Positions 1 to 5,261 of a stretch of 8,895 nucleotides of DNA are shown one piece after another. Below the pieces are notes generated by a model, which was not told the DNA's origin, made no database searches, and worked only from the letters and a program-made list of their open reading frames with translations. The position numbers and the translations under genes are program-made. Within the stretch, counting starts at the first letter, position 1, and each line of letters starts with the position of its first letter. This DNA is from Candidatus Nealsonbacteria bacterium RIFCSPLOWO2_01_FULL_38_120 (lineage in GTDB: Bacteria; Patescibacteriota; Minisyncoccia; Minisyncoccales; GWA2-38-27), in assembly GCA_001821475.1 (NCBI GenBank), contig MHMF01000019.1, positions 1-8,895 on the forward strand, given 5' to 3'.

Positions 1-734
1 TAATCTTTTATTATTTTAATTTTCATTTTTTTATCTTTGGCTAAAAGATTTATTGCGTCGGTAATTTCATATTCTCCCCGAGACGATTTCTTAATCAGAG
101 AGACCTTCTCAAAAATTTCCGGAGTAAATTTGTAAAGCCCGGCGTTAATAATATTGCCAAAATATTCCTTGAATTTTTCAACGACTTTTTCTAAAAATCC
201 GTTTTTTTCAACTAAAACTCCGTATTTTTCAGGATTTTTATGTTCAAGCCCGGCAATATAGCTGTAATCATTGTCAATATTCATTATCCTCAAGTCCCTT
301 GCCGAATAAAGATTGTCTCCGCAAAGATAAACAAATTGACTATTTTTAATAATGTCTTTAACACACATTAAAGGGCAAGCGGTGCCGTAAATTTTTTCTT
401 TGGGCCCTAAAATTTCAAACTGATTGATCAGTTCAACTTTATCCCCACACCTTCCAGAATACCCCGCCCCCGCACCTGAATTTGGGCGTAGGGAGCCCGC
501 GGAAAGATGTGGGGATTTATAACCGTATTCTTTCAAAAATCGGCGCATCAATTCATCGCCATATCCGACGACTAAAATAATTTCTTTGTATCCCGCTTCT
601 AAAATATTGTCTAAAAGATATGACAAAAAAGGTTTTTGGCAAACATTTATTAGATGCTTTGATTTATTTTTTGTTAAATGCAACATCCGGGTCCCCTGCC
701 CGGCCGCCGCAATCACCACTTTTTTAATTGCCAT
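1..734 (-). CDS. Sugar-phosphate nucleotidyltransferase (RmlA/GalU/GlmU-type), 3' end outside window
   Basis: This is the first 244 codons of a cytoplasmic enzyme that transfers a nucleotidyl group from an NTP to a sugar 1-phosphate, making activated sugars for cell-surface glycans. Seen directly: the N-terminal signature VVIAAAGQGTRM (residues 6-17) followed by LTKNKSKHLINV (20-31), the GxGTR...K nucleotide-binding loop; the metal/catalytic Asp in LCGDNLYS (D140); and NAGLYKF and GEYEITDAINLL further on. ATG at 734 is chosen because the signature begins immediately after it. There is no clear Shine-Dalgarno, and a TAAGAT at 742-747 could be a -10 box for a nearly leaderless mRNA (weak). The frame stays open to the window edge. 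Residues 74-97 are a repeat-encoded insert between YGYK and DKVELINQ, rich in Gly, Ser and Ala and unlike the rest of the fold. The gene follows the hepT terminator, so it is probably a separate transcription unit. The nucleotide and sugar cannot be told from this sequence. Confidence 0.85.
   Translation of the reverse strand, partial: MAIKKVVIAAAGQGTRMLHLTKNKSKHLINVCQKPFLSYLLDNILEAGYKEIILVVGYGDELMRRFLKEYGYKSPHLSAGSLRPNSGAGAGYSGRCGDKVELINQFEILGPKEKIYGTACPLMCVKDIIKNSQFVYLCGDNLYSARDLRIMNIDNDYSYIAGLEHKNPEKYGVLVEKNGFLEKVVEKFKEYFGNIINAGLYKFTPEIFEKVSLIKKSSRGEYEITDAINLLAKDKKMKIKIIKD
441..516. repeat. In-frame palindromic insert in the nucleotidyltransferase gene
   Basis: Imperfect inverted repeat: ATCCCCACACCTTCC at 441-455 faces GGAAAGATGTGGGGAT at 501-516, enclosing a GC-rich centre that stands out from the AT-rich gene. 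It encodes 24 extra residues (74-97). Removing them rejoins EYGYK to DKVELINQFEILG, as expected for the family. That the insert is extra is inferred from family knowledge; the palindrome is visible directly. Confidence 0.75.
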
Positions 735-749
735 AAAATATATCTTACA

Positions 750-786
750 AAACGAAAAAGCAAAAACGCAATCTGTTTTGATTGCG
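750..786 (-). terminator. Rho-independent terminator after hepT
   Basis: On the minus strand CGCAATC (786-780) pairs with GATTGCG (773-767) across a 6-nt loop, followed by the U-rich tract TTTTTGCTTTTT. The stem begins right after the TAG stop of hepT (787-789). It should separate mntA-hepT from the nucleotidyltransferase gene. Confidence 0.7.
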
Positions 787-790
787 CTAA
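777..790. repeat. 14-bp direct repeat, left copy (flanks mntA-hepT)
   Basis: TTTGATTGCGCTAA occurs here, overlapping the hepT stop and terminator stem, and again at 1483-1496 at the end of iorB. The two exact copies bracket the toxin-antitoxin pair. Confidence 0.6.
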
Positions 791-1146
791 GAATTTTTCA
801 AATCCTCCAATATTTTTAAAATCTGCTCCTTAAGATTGGGCAAATCATTTTTTGCCGTATTCCAAACTCTTTCCAAGACAACGCCGAAATATTCATGAAT
901 AAGAATATCTCTCATCCCTGCAATTTTCTTCCAAGAAATATCAGAATATTCATCTTTAAAACTATTTGGAATACCCTTTACAGCTTCCCCTATAATTTCC
1001 AATCTTCTCATGATAGCGTCTTTCATTTCAATATTGTCCCCGCTTTTACTTAAAAAATCATCTTCGGAAAGATCTCCTATGTATTTTTCAATCAATTCGA
1101 TACTCTCTAAAATATCATATATATAAAGGTTTATATCTCTCTTCAT
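787..1146 (-). CDS. hepT: HepT-like ribonuclease toxin (HEPN/DUF86 family)
   Basis: An all-alpha HEPN-domain protein of 119 residues, the usual size for the family. The diagnostic RNase motif R-x4-H-x-Y is intact: R79, H84 and Y86 in RDILIHEYF. The upstream segment EMKDAIMRRLEIIGEAVKGI is also typical of the family. Known for the family: HepT toxins cleave RNA and are neutralised by a cognate MntA, which AMPylates the Tyr of this motif. The start overlaps the mntA stop by ATGA (1143-1146), so the two are translationally coupled, antitoxin first. The gene ends at a terminator stem adjoining its stop codon. Toxin function is inferred from the motif and the pairing; the natural RNA target is unknown. 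Confidence 0.9.
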   Translation of the reverse strand: MKRDINLYIYDILESIELIEKYIGDLSEDDFLSKSGDNIEMKDAIMRRLEIIGEAVKGIPNSFKDEYSDISWKKIAGMRDILIHEYFGVVLERVWNTAKNDLPNLKEQILKILEDLKNS

Positions 1147-1436
1147 AGTATTGAAATTTGTTCTTCTAAAATCCTGCTTCTTATTATCGGTTTTATTGCA
1201 GGATATTCAACAATGTCTACTTTTTTACTCAAGGCCTCTTCTAAATCAATCTTTAAGCCAACCAAATCCAGTAAGCTTTTATTATTAGCATTTTTAAACT
1301 CTATTAAAATATCAACATCGCTTTTTTCTGTCTCTTCGCCTCTTGCAAAAGAACCGAAAACTGCCGCTTTTTTGACATCGTGGCTTTTAAGAATAAAAAT
1401 TACTTTTCTTTTTATTTCTAAAATACTCTTTCCCAT
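1143..1436 (-). CDS. mntA: MntA-like nucleotidyltransferase antitoxin
   Basis: A minimal nucleotidyltransferase of 97 residues with the exact GS-x10-DxD active-site pattern: G28-S29 in FGSFARGE, and D40 and D42 in SDVDILIEF. A third candidate acidic residue is D74 in KKVDIVE. In characterised MNT-HEPN pairs this enzyme transfers AMP to the toxin's RxxxxHxY tyrosine, silencing it; both halves of that chemistry are present here. The gene lies 42 nt downstream of the iorB stop on the same strand and shares an ATGA overlap with hepT. I see no strong Shine-Dalgarno before the ATG. No terminator stands out after iorB, so read-through from the iorAB operon could drive the pair. Confidence 0.9.
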   Translation of the reverse strand: MGKSILEIKRKVIFILKSHDVKKAAVFGSFARGEETEKSDVDILIEFKNANNKSLLDLVGLKIDLEEALSKKVDIVEYPAIKPIIRSRILEEQISIL

Positions 1437-1478
1437 CTACTTGATCTTAACCTAAATCACCTTCAAAATCAATCTTGC

Positions 1479-2120
1479 TTAATTTGATTGCGCTAATTCA
1501 AACGCTTTTTTGTTTAATTCAAAGCGCTTTGACGGCACGACTTTCTCAATGGCTTTCAAAATTAAATCCGGTTTCAATGGAATTAAATTTTTATGCGCCG
1601 CATAGCCCAAAAGATAAATTCCGCTTACAACTTCGGCGCCAAGCTCCTCTTGGCATATTTTGGAAGCCGGAATAATATGCTTCTCGTTTTTAACTAAACC
1701 ATTTATCTTTAATAAAATTTCTTCCTCCGGCAAACCTCCGGCAAAAGGAAAAATATATTTATTAACTAAAAAAATGGTTTTAGGATTGATATAGCGAATC
1801 ATTCTTAACCCCTCCAACAATTCTAATCCCAAAACCAAATCAGCCCCTGCCAATGGAACCAAGGGAGAATACACCCCCCCACTAAAACAAGGGTAAATTT
1901 TATTATTTTGGGCGGAACGCGATGATTTTTTAGTGGGGGGGTAAACTTTCTGCCCAAACCGGACATAGGCCTCCACGCTTCCTCCTCTTTGGGAAAGCCC
2001 GTGGAGTTCCGATGTTTTTACATCATAGCCCTCTAACAAAGACGCTTCAGCTAAAATCTGAATTAGAGTTATAAGCCCCTGTCCGCCGGTCCCTGATATT
2101 ACAATGTTAAAAATTTTCAT
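1479..2120 (-). CDS. iorB: Indolepyruvate:ferredoxin oxidoreductase, beta subunit (2-oxoacid oxidoreductase gamma domain)
   Basis: The small subunit of a thiamine-diphosphate enzyme that oxidatively decarboxylates aryl pyruvates (from Trp, Phe or Tyr transamination) to acyl-CoA, passing electrons to ferredoxin. It shows the glycine-rich opening ISGTGGQGLITL (residues 9-20) and the very typical SELHGLSQRGGSVEAYVRFG. The C-terminal half (GADLVLGLELLEGLRMI, SGIYLLGYAAHK) also fits. At 213 residues it is about 24 longer than it would be without the repeat-encoded insert after QKVY; the family sequence resumes at SPLVP. It starts 16 nt after the iorA stop, so they form an operon. No Shine-Dalgarno is evident. 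Substrate specificity within the 2-oxoacid oxidoreductases is inferred from the paired fused alpha subunit. Confidence 0.88.
   Translation of the reverse strand: MKIFNIVISGTGGQGLITLIQILAEASLLEGYDVKTSELHGLSQRGGSVEAYVRFGQKVYPPTKKSSRSAQNNKIYPCFSGGVYSPLVPLAGADLVLGLELLEGLRMIRYINPKTIFLVNKYIFPFAGGLPEEEILLKINGLVKNEKHIIPASKICQEELGAEVVSGIYLLGYAAHKNLIPLKPDLILKAIEKVVPSKRFELNKKAFELAQSN
1483..1496. repeat. 14-bp direct repeat, right copy (flanks mntA-hepT)
   Basis: Exact second copy of TTTGATTGCGCTAA, lying in the last codons of iorB. See the copy at 777-790. Confidence 0.6.
1873..1942. repeat. In-frame palindromic insert in iorB with perfect 15-bp arms
   Basis: ACCCCCCCACTAAAA (1873-1887) is the exact reverse complement of TTTTAGTGGGGGGGT (1928-1942). 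The insert adds about 24 residues (PPTKKSS...SGGVY) between KVY and SPLVP. On the coding strand the ends read GTTTACCC and GGGTGTAT, the same termini as the insert at 3731-3788. Inside it, a second TTTACCC occurs, possibly a remnant of another copy. Confidence 0.88.
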
Positions 2121-2136
2121 AAATATATAATAACGC

Positions 2137-3930
2137 TTATTTCTTGTTTAATCTTTTTGCCAGCAAAGCGCATACTTGCTTGGCGATAATTATGGAAACC
2201 CCTTCTTTGGATAAAAATTCTTTAATAACGCTCTCAAATTCACTCACAACTCCGCCTTCTATGGTTTTTATATTTTCCACCCCGCAGGCTCTTGCGATTT
2301 TCTCAATGCTTATTTCAGGAACCGTCTCCCCCATTCCCGTCTTGCCCATTCCGGGATTTGGCTGATGACCGGTCATAGCGGTAATCCGGTTATCCATAAT
2401 AATAATCAGTTGGTTTGATTTGTTAAAAACAGCATTTATTAAAGCCGGAATTCCGGAATGAAAAAAAGTTGAGTCGCCCATAAAAGAAATTATCTTTTTT
2501 TTGCCCTCCGGCTTGTCCGCCGAAGCTTTAGCAAAGGAGGAAGCCTTCTCAATACCATGAGCTACGCTCACTGAAGAACCCATGCACAAAAGATAATCTT
2601 GCAAGTTATGCGGAGCAAATCCGGCCATCATATAACAGCCGATATCTCCCCCAAAAATCGTTCCTGCCGGAGCCGCCCTTTTCACCGCCCCGAAAACAAC
2701 CCAATAGGGACAATTAGGGCAAAGCCGAGGAGAACGATTGGGCAAATCAACAGAGATCGCTTTCGATAAAACATATTTTTTTCCAACTATTTTTGAAACA
2801 GCAAAAGCAACTTTTTCAAAATTCAACTCCCCTATTTCCGGCAGAAAATCTTTCCCGAAAATTTCAAGTTTGCAATTGCCGGATTTTGCCAATATTTTTA
2901 TTTCTTTTTCCAAATACGGGTCCAATTCTTCAACCACTAAGACCTTTTTCAAATTTTTAATAAAATTTTCGATTTTCTTCGTTGGCAATGGATAAAAAAA
3001 CCCCAACTTTAAAATCGGCAAATCAAGATTAAGTTTTTCCATGGCCTCTTTGACATATAAATAAGAAACGCCGGAAACAATAATGCCCACCTTCGCCCCT
3101 TGCGGGCTTCGGCGAGACAAGCCCATCTTTCCCGAAGCTTTTTCAATTTTATTAATATTGCTTTTCTCGGCAAATTTTCTAATGCTTTCTATTTTTTCCA
3201 GAAGTTTCTTTTTCATTTCCAAAACCCTGTTCGGCATTACGCAAAACTGCTCCGGATTCTTGATAAAGCCACTTCCAAATTCATAATTCTTAATTCCCCC
3301 GCCCGCATCGCTACGCGAAGCGTTGCTGGCAAGTAATTCATAATTCACATCCACTGGCATTCTCTGATGCGATACCCTTGTGGTTGTCCTTAATATTACC
3401 GGCGAATTGAATTGTTCGGAAATTTCAAAAGCCAATATAGTAAAATCCTTTGCCTCTTGGGCGTCTGACGGTTCAAGTATAGGAATATGCGCCAGATAGG
3501 CAAAAGCCCGAGAATTTTGTTCTGATTGACCTGAACTCCAGCAAGAAGGATCGTCCGCCACAACTATCACCATCGGTCCCTTCGTTCCAGTATAGCAAAG
3601 AGGCAATAAAGCGTCTGACGCCACATTCAAACCGAAACTTTTCATAGCCACCAAACATTTTAACCCGGAAAAACTGGCGCCAATAGCCGCTTCCAAAGCC
3701 ACTTTCTCGTTTGTGGAAAATTCAAAATACACCCTGTTAAATTGCTCCGCCTGTGGCGGAGCGCCGGCTACGCCGGATTTAACAGGGTAAACTCCTTGTT
3801 CTTTAGCGATTTTCGCAAATGTATTTCCTATTTCCGAAGCCGGCGTTCCCGGATAAGTGGAAACAAAATTCACCCCTGCTTCCATGGCACCCTGAACAAT
3901 CGCCTCATTTCCCAATAATATCTTTTTCAT
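2137..3930 (-). CDS. iorA: Indolepyruvate:ferredoxin oxidoreductase, alpha subunit, lacking C-terminal ferredoxin domain
   Basis: The large catalytic subunit, 597 residues. The N-terminal pyrimidine-binding domain opens with LLGNEAIVQGAMEAGV and STYPGTPASEI. The middle domain follows VGIIVSGVSYLYVKEA. The TPP domain carries GDS (485-487) and, 28 residues on, N514 in DNRITAMTGHQPNPG. Cysteines C404, C407 and C432 (CPNC, GDIGC) and C587 (AKQVC) are placed like the proximal 4Fe-4S ligands of pyruvate:ferredoxin oxidoreductase. The protein stops ten residues after C587: the two-cluster ferredoxin domain normally fused at the C-terminus is absent, and the 16-nt gap to iorB cannot hold it. Four repeat-encoded inserts lie at residues 49-68, about 196-217, 270-280 and 464-476. 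Upstream is an extended -10 promoter. I infer that a separate ferredoxin takes the electrons. Confidence 0.9.
   Translation of the reverse strand: MKKILLGNEAIVQGAMEAGVNFVSTYPGTPASEIGNTFAKIAKEQGVYPVKSGVAGAPPQAEQFNRVYFEFSTNEKVALEAAIGASFSGLKCLVAMKSFGLNVASDALLPLCYTGTKGPMVIVVADDPSCWSSGQSEQNSRAFAYLAHIPILEPSDAQEAKDFTILAFEISEQFNSPVILRTTTRVSHQRMPVDVNYELLASNASRSDAGGGIKNYEFGSGFIKNPEQFCVMPNRVLEMKKKLLEKIESIRKFAEKSNINKIEKASGKMGLSRRSPQGAKVGIIVSGVSYLYVKEAMEKLNLDLPILKLGFFYPLPTKKIENFIKNLKKVLVVEELDPYLEKEIKILAKSGNCKLEIFGKDFLPEIGELNFEKVAFAVSKIVGKKYVLSKAISVDLPNRSPRLCPNCPYWVVFGAVKRAAPAGTIFGGDIGCYMMAGFAPHNLQDYLLCMGSSVSVAHGIEKASSFAKASADKPEGKKKIISFMGDSTFFHSGIPALINAVFNKSNQLIIIMDNRITAMTGHQPNPGMGKTGMGETVPEISIEKIARACGVENIKTIEGGVVSEFESVIKEFLSKEGVSIIIAKQVCALLAKRLNKK
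2503..2541. repeat. AKASADK-type in-frame repeat in iorA (copy 1)
   Basis: Encodes SSFAKASADKPEG (residues 464-476) between GIEKA and KKKIISFMGDS, where the family normally has only a short charged turn. On the plus strand it reads CTTGTCCGCCGAAGCTTTAG followed by CAAAGGAGG, bounded by CCTCC (2505-2509) and GGAGG (2536-2540). The core matches the leuS copy at 8059-8094 at most positions. Confidence 0.8.
3091..3123. repeat. AKASADK-type repeat in iorA, opposite orientation (copy 2)
   Basis: Here the coding strand, not the plus strand, carries CTTGTCTCGCCGAAGC, so this copy is inverted relative to copies 1 and 3. It is translated as GLSRRSPQGAK (residues 270-280) just before VGIIVSG. TCGCC (3093-3097) pairs with GGCGA (3111-3115). 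It is more diverged than the other copies. Confidence 0.65.
3278..3345. repeat. 57-bp in-frame insert in iorA flanked by 11-bp direct repeats
   Basis: AATTCATAATT at 3278-3288 recurs exactly at 3335-3345, a period of 57 bp or 19 codons. The protein shows NYE (196-198), then LLASNASRSDAGGGIK, then NYE again (215-217). The GC-rich centre, GCCCGCATCGCTACGCGAAG on the plus strand, then CGTTGCTGGC, contains CGCT/AGCG arms and matches the outer part of the leuS insert at 6868-7000. Confidence 0.8.
3731..3788. repeat. In-frame palindromic insert in iorA with perfect 12-bp arms
   Basis: ACCCTGTTAAAT (3731-3742) is the exact reverse complement of ATTTAACAGGGT (3777-3788). The centre has its own TCCGCC/GGCGGA and GCCGGC-like hairpins. 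It adds about 20 residues (49-68) between EQGVY and FEFSTNEK. The coding-strand termini GTTTACCC and GGGTGTAT are identical to those of the iorB insert, although the inner arms differ. Confidence 0.88.
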
Positions 3931-3949
3931 AGTAGTTAATCTTCAAAAA

Positions 3950-3958
3950 ATTATATCA
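3950..3958 (-). promoter_or_regulatory. Extended -10 promoter for iorAB
   Basis: The minus strand reads TGATATAAT, a TGn extended -10 with a perfect TATAAT hexamer ending 19 nt before the iorA ATG. No good -35 box lies 16-18 nt upstream, which an extended -10 can compensate for. The predicted leader is about 12 nt, with only a weak GAAG as ribosome binding site. Confidence 0.5.
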
Positions 3959-4029
3959 ATAAATATTAAACTCTCTTTTTATTAGGCATTTAATAACTCA
4001 AAATAATTATATATTAAATCCAAAAAAAA

Positions 4030-4060
4030 GTCTAAATAAAAAAACTGCGAACAACGCAGT
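4030..4060 (-). terminator. Rho-independent terminator after the coiled-coil gene
   Basis: On the minus strand ACTGCG (4060-4055) and CGCAGT (4049-4044) form a stem with a 5-nt loop, followed directly by TTTTTTTATTT. It lies 22 nt past the stop at 4083 and upstream of the iorA promoter, insulating the two units. Confidence 0.8.
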
Positions 4061-4082
4061 AAAAAATTATCGTTTTTTTATT

Positions 4083-4526
4083 TTATAACACTCCAAGCTT
4101 AGCTATTCTGCCTAACTGCTCTTCTGACAATATATTTTTATCTTTCAATGATTTGATTAAAATCGCAAAAAACTCTTTCTGCTTATCTTCTTGATAATTC
4201 CTGATTTCGTTTTCAGCTATAAGCTTATCTATTTTTTCAATTAGACTGTCTATGTCGGTATAGATTTTATTTTTGAATTCATTAAATTCATATTTGGTCG
4301 CTAAATTATCCATTTTACTCTCTAAATTCACAACTTTAATATCCAATCTACTAATTTTATCATCGATTTTATCAAATCTTTCATCAATCTTACCAAATCT
4401 AAAATCAATAGCTGGAAGCAATACTCCAGTTGTATATTCCGTTAGTTGCTTCAATGTCGCAGGAAGTAAAACTTCCTTCGTATATTCCGTAAACTGCCTT
4501 AATGTTAATGATTTCTCTTCTTCCAT
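4083..4526 (-). CDS. Small coiled-coil protein of unknown function
   Basis: A 147-residue, highly charged, probably helical protein with no signal peptide, membrane segment or catalytic motif that I can see. Residues 9-24 and 25-40 are a tandem duplication (LRQFTEYTKEVLLPAT and LKQLTEYTTGVLLPAI). Residues about 43-75 show a heptad-like pattern (FGKIDERFDKIDDKISRLD, then VVNLESKMDNL) typical of a parallel coiled coil. The Lys/Glu-rich tail ends in ILSEEQLGRIAKLGVL. Similar small coiled-coil proteins are, to my recollection, common in Parcubacteria, but I know of no assigned role. It has its own strong promoter and terminator, so it is a single-gene transcription unit. The first ATG lies only 8 nt from a perfect -10 box and the next internal Met is far inside the protein, which supports this start on a nearly leaderless mRNA. 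Confidence 0.75.
   Translation of the reverse strand: MEEEKSLTLRQFTEYTKEVLLPATLKQLTEYTTGVLLPAIDFRFGKIDERFDKIDDKISRLDIKVVNLESKMDNLATKYEFNEFKNKIYTDIDSLIEKIDKLIAENEIRNYQEDKQKEFFAILIKSLKDKNILSEEQLGRIAKLGVL
4407..4502 (-). repeat. Tandem 48-bp duplication inside the coiled-coil gene
   Basis: Two adjacent 48-bp units (4455-4502 and 4407-4454) agree at 33 of 48 positions by my count, including a shared GTATATTCCGT block. They encode two 16-residue repeats at the N-terminus. Confidence 0.75.
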
Positions 4527-4534
4527 AATAGTAT

Positions 4535-4562
4535 ATTATATACCTGCAAAACTCCTTGTCAA
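4535..4562 (-). promoter_or_regulatory. Near-consensus sigma70 promoter, close to leaderless
   Basis: The minus strand has a perfect -35 TTGACA (4562-4557), a 16-nt spacer and a perfect -10 TATAAT (4540-4535). Only 8 nt separate the -10 from the ATG at 4526, so the predicted start site falls within 1-2 nt of the start codon. The -10 also sits in the perfect palindrome GTATATTATATAC (4531-4543). An AGGAG in the spacer lies upstream of the expected start site and would not be transcribed. Confidence 0.75.
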
Positions 4563-4576
4563 ATAAAAATTTTACA

Positions 4577-4612
4577 TCAAAAAGAAAAGGCCTTGCGCGA
4601 GCACAAGGCCTT
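4577..4612 (-). terminator. Strong hairpin terminator downstream of the GC-rich gene
   Basis: AAGGCCTTG (4587-4595) and CAAGGCCTT (4604-4612) form a perfect 9-bp stem with an 8-nt loop. On the minus strand it is followed by TTCTTTTT. It lies about 62 nt after the stop at 4675. Known DGR target genes often have a hairpin just past the variable region, so a second role is possible, but the U-tract makes terminator the first reading. Confidence 0.75.
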
Positions 4613-4674
4613 GTTAGTCCAAAGGGCTGATTATCCAAGGGACAAGAACAAAAAAATGAAGTCCCAAGGACAAA

Positions 4675-5247
4675 TCAACTTGCGAACCGGGCGGCAGGAC
4701 TATCGCCATCCCAGCCGTAACCGAGCCAATAGGAGTACGAGTACCAGCGCCCGCCACCCCGGCGAAGGTAGCGAACGTAAGAAGTGCCAACCGAAAGATA
4801 TTCGGTTCCCCAGAAATAGACAAACTTGCCCTCCCACTCTTTGGGGATCAACTCCTGGTGGGCGAGCAAATAGTCCAGGACATTGGCATTGAGTATGCCG
4901 GACACATTTGCCAGCTCCTTATCAAGATCGTTGCCGCTGATGACCTTGCCGTTTTTCTGGCCTTTGGACAGATAGAGCTCGGCTTTTCTCGGATCCCATA
5001 TTATCTGACCGCCCTTACGGTGCGACATGAGGGTGAAACCTGACGGAACGAACGGATCGGCGTCGCAGTCGATGATGCGAACCAAACCGCATATCTTCTG
5101 GAAGTCCGCTCGATTCATCTGCTCCGTATTGGCCTTAAGAAGATCGCTGAAATAACCTCCCCTTAAAAGCTTCTGCGCTTGTTCGGCTGGAGTACCCTCC
5201 AACATTCCCAAAATCTTTCTGCCTTGTTTTAGGGTTGTCATATTCAT
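4675..5247 (-). CDS. Small protein with aromatic-rich variable-looking C-terminus, candidate DGR target
   Basis: 190 residues, with no signal peptide or membrane segment visible. The N-terminal part (1-60) looks helical (KQGRKILGMLEGTPAEQAQ). The middle contains IIDCDADPFVPSGF (58-71), KGGQIIWDP and LNANVLDYLLAHQELIP. The C-terminal part, FVYFWGTEY (142-150) onward, has YVRYLRRGGGRW, then WYSYSYWLGYGWDGDSP (168-184) and PAARFAS at the end. From memory, Parcubacteria carry families with the same frame (FWGT, VRYL, W-W-W, PAA..AS) but different residues at the Y/S/G/D positions, as in DGR variable regions on C-type-lectin folds. The gene is visibly GC-richer than its neighbours. The start at 5247 is supported by AAAGGA 6 nt upstream; a second ATG at 5241 is possible. 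Reverse transcriptase and template repeat are not in the window, so the DGR assignment is inference. Confidence 0.75.
   Translation of the reverse strand: MNMTTLKQGRKILGMLEGTPAEQAQKLLRGGYFSDLLKANTEQMNRADFQKICGLVRIIDCDADPFVPSGFTLMSHRKGGQIIWDPRKAELYLSKGQKNGKVISGNDLDKELANVSGILNANVLDYLLAHQELIPKEWEGKFVYFWGTEYLSVGTSYVRYLRRGGGRWYSYSYWLGYGWDGDSPAARFAS
4696..4809 (-). other. Putative variable region of the candidate DGR target
   Basis: Residues about 147-184. Tryptophans 168, 174 and 179 and the GTEY, VRYL and SPAA segments form a constant frame. Intervening codons such as TAC, TCC, TAT, GGT, GGC, GAT and AGT are ones that adenine-directed mutagenesis of AAY template codons would produce. No matching template repeat is present on either strand of the window. 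Confidence 0.4.
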
Positions 5248-5253
5248 GACAAG

Positions 5254-5259
5254 TCCTTT
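5254..5259 (-). promoter_or_regulatory. Shine-Dalgarno of the GC-rich gene
   Basis: AAAGGA on the minus strand, 6 nt before the ATG at 5247, preceded by a GGAG. It is the clearest ribosome binding site in the window and fixes this start. Confidence 0.7.
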
Positions 5260-5261
5260 CT

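Noticed and set aside
2121..2136. A frameshifted ferredoxin domain lost between iorA and iorB
   Set aside because: Only 16 nt separate the genes, with no cysteine-rich coding sequence in any frame.
4587..4612. Operator-like palindrome AAGGCCTTG/CAAGGCCTT
   Set aside because: Position after the stop and the following T-tract on the minus strand fit a terminator better than an operator.
4593..4892. Plus-strand open frame of 99 codons opposite the GC-rich gene
   Set aside because: Arg/Pro-rich product of low complexity, antisense to a gene with a good ribosome binding site and terminator; a shadow of the GC-rich strand.
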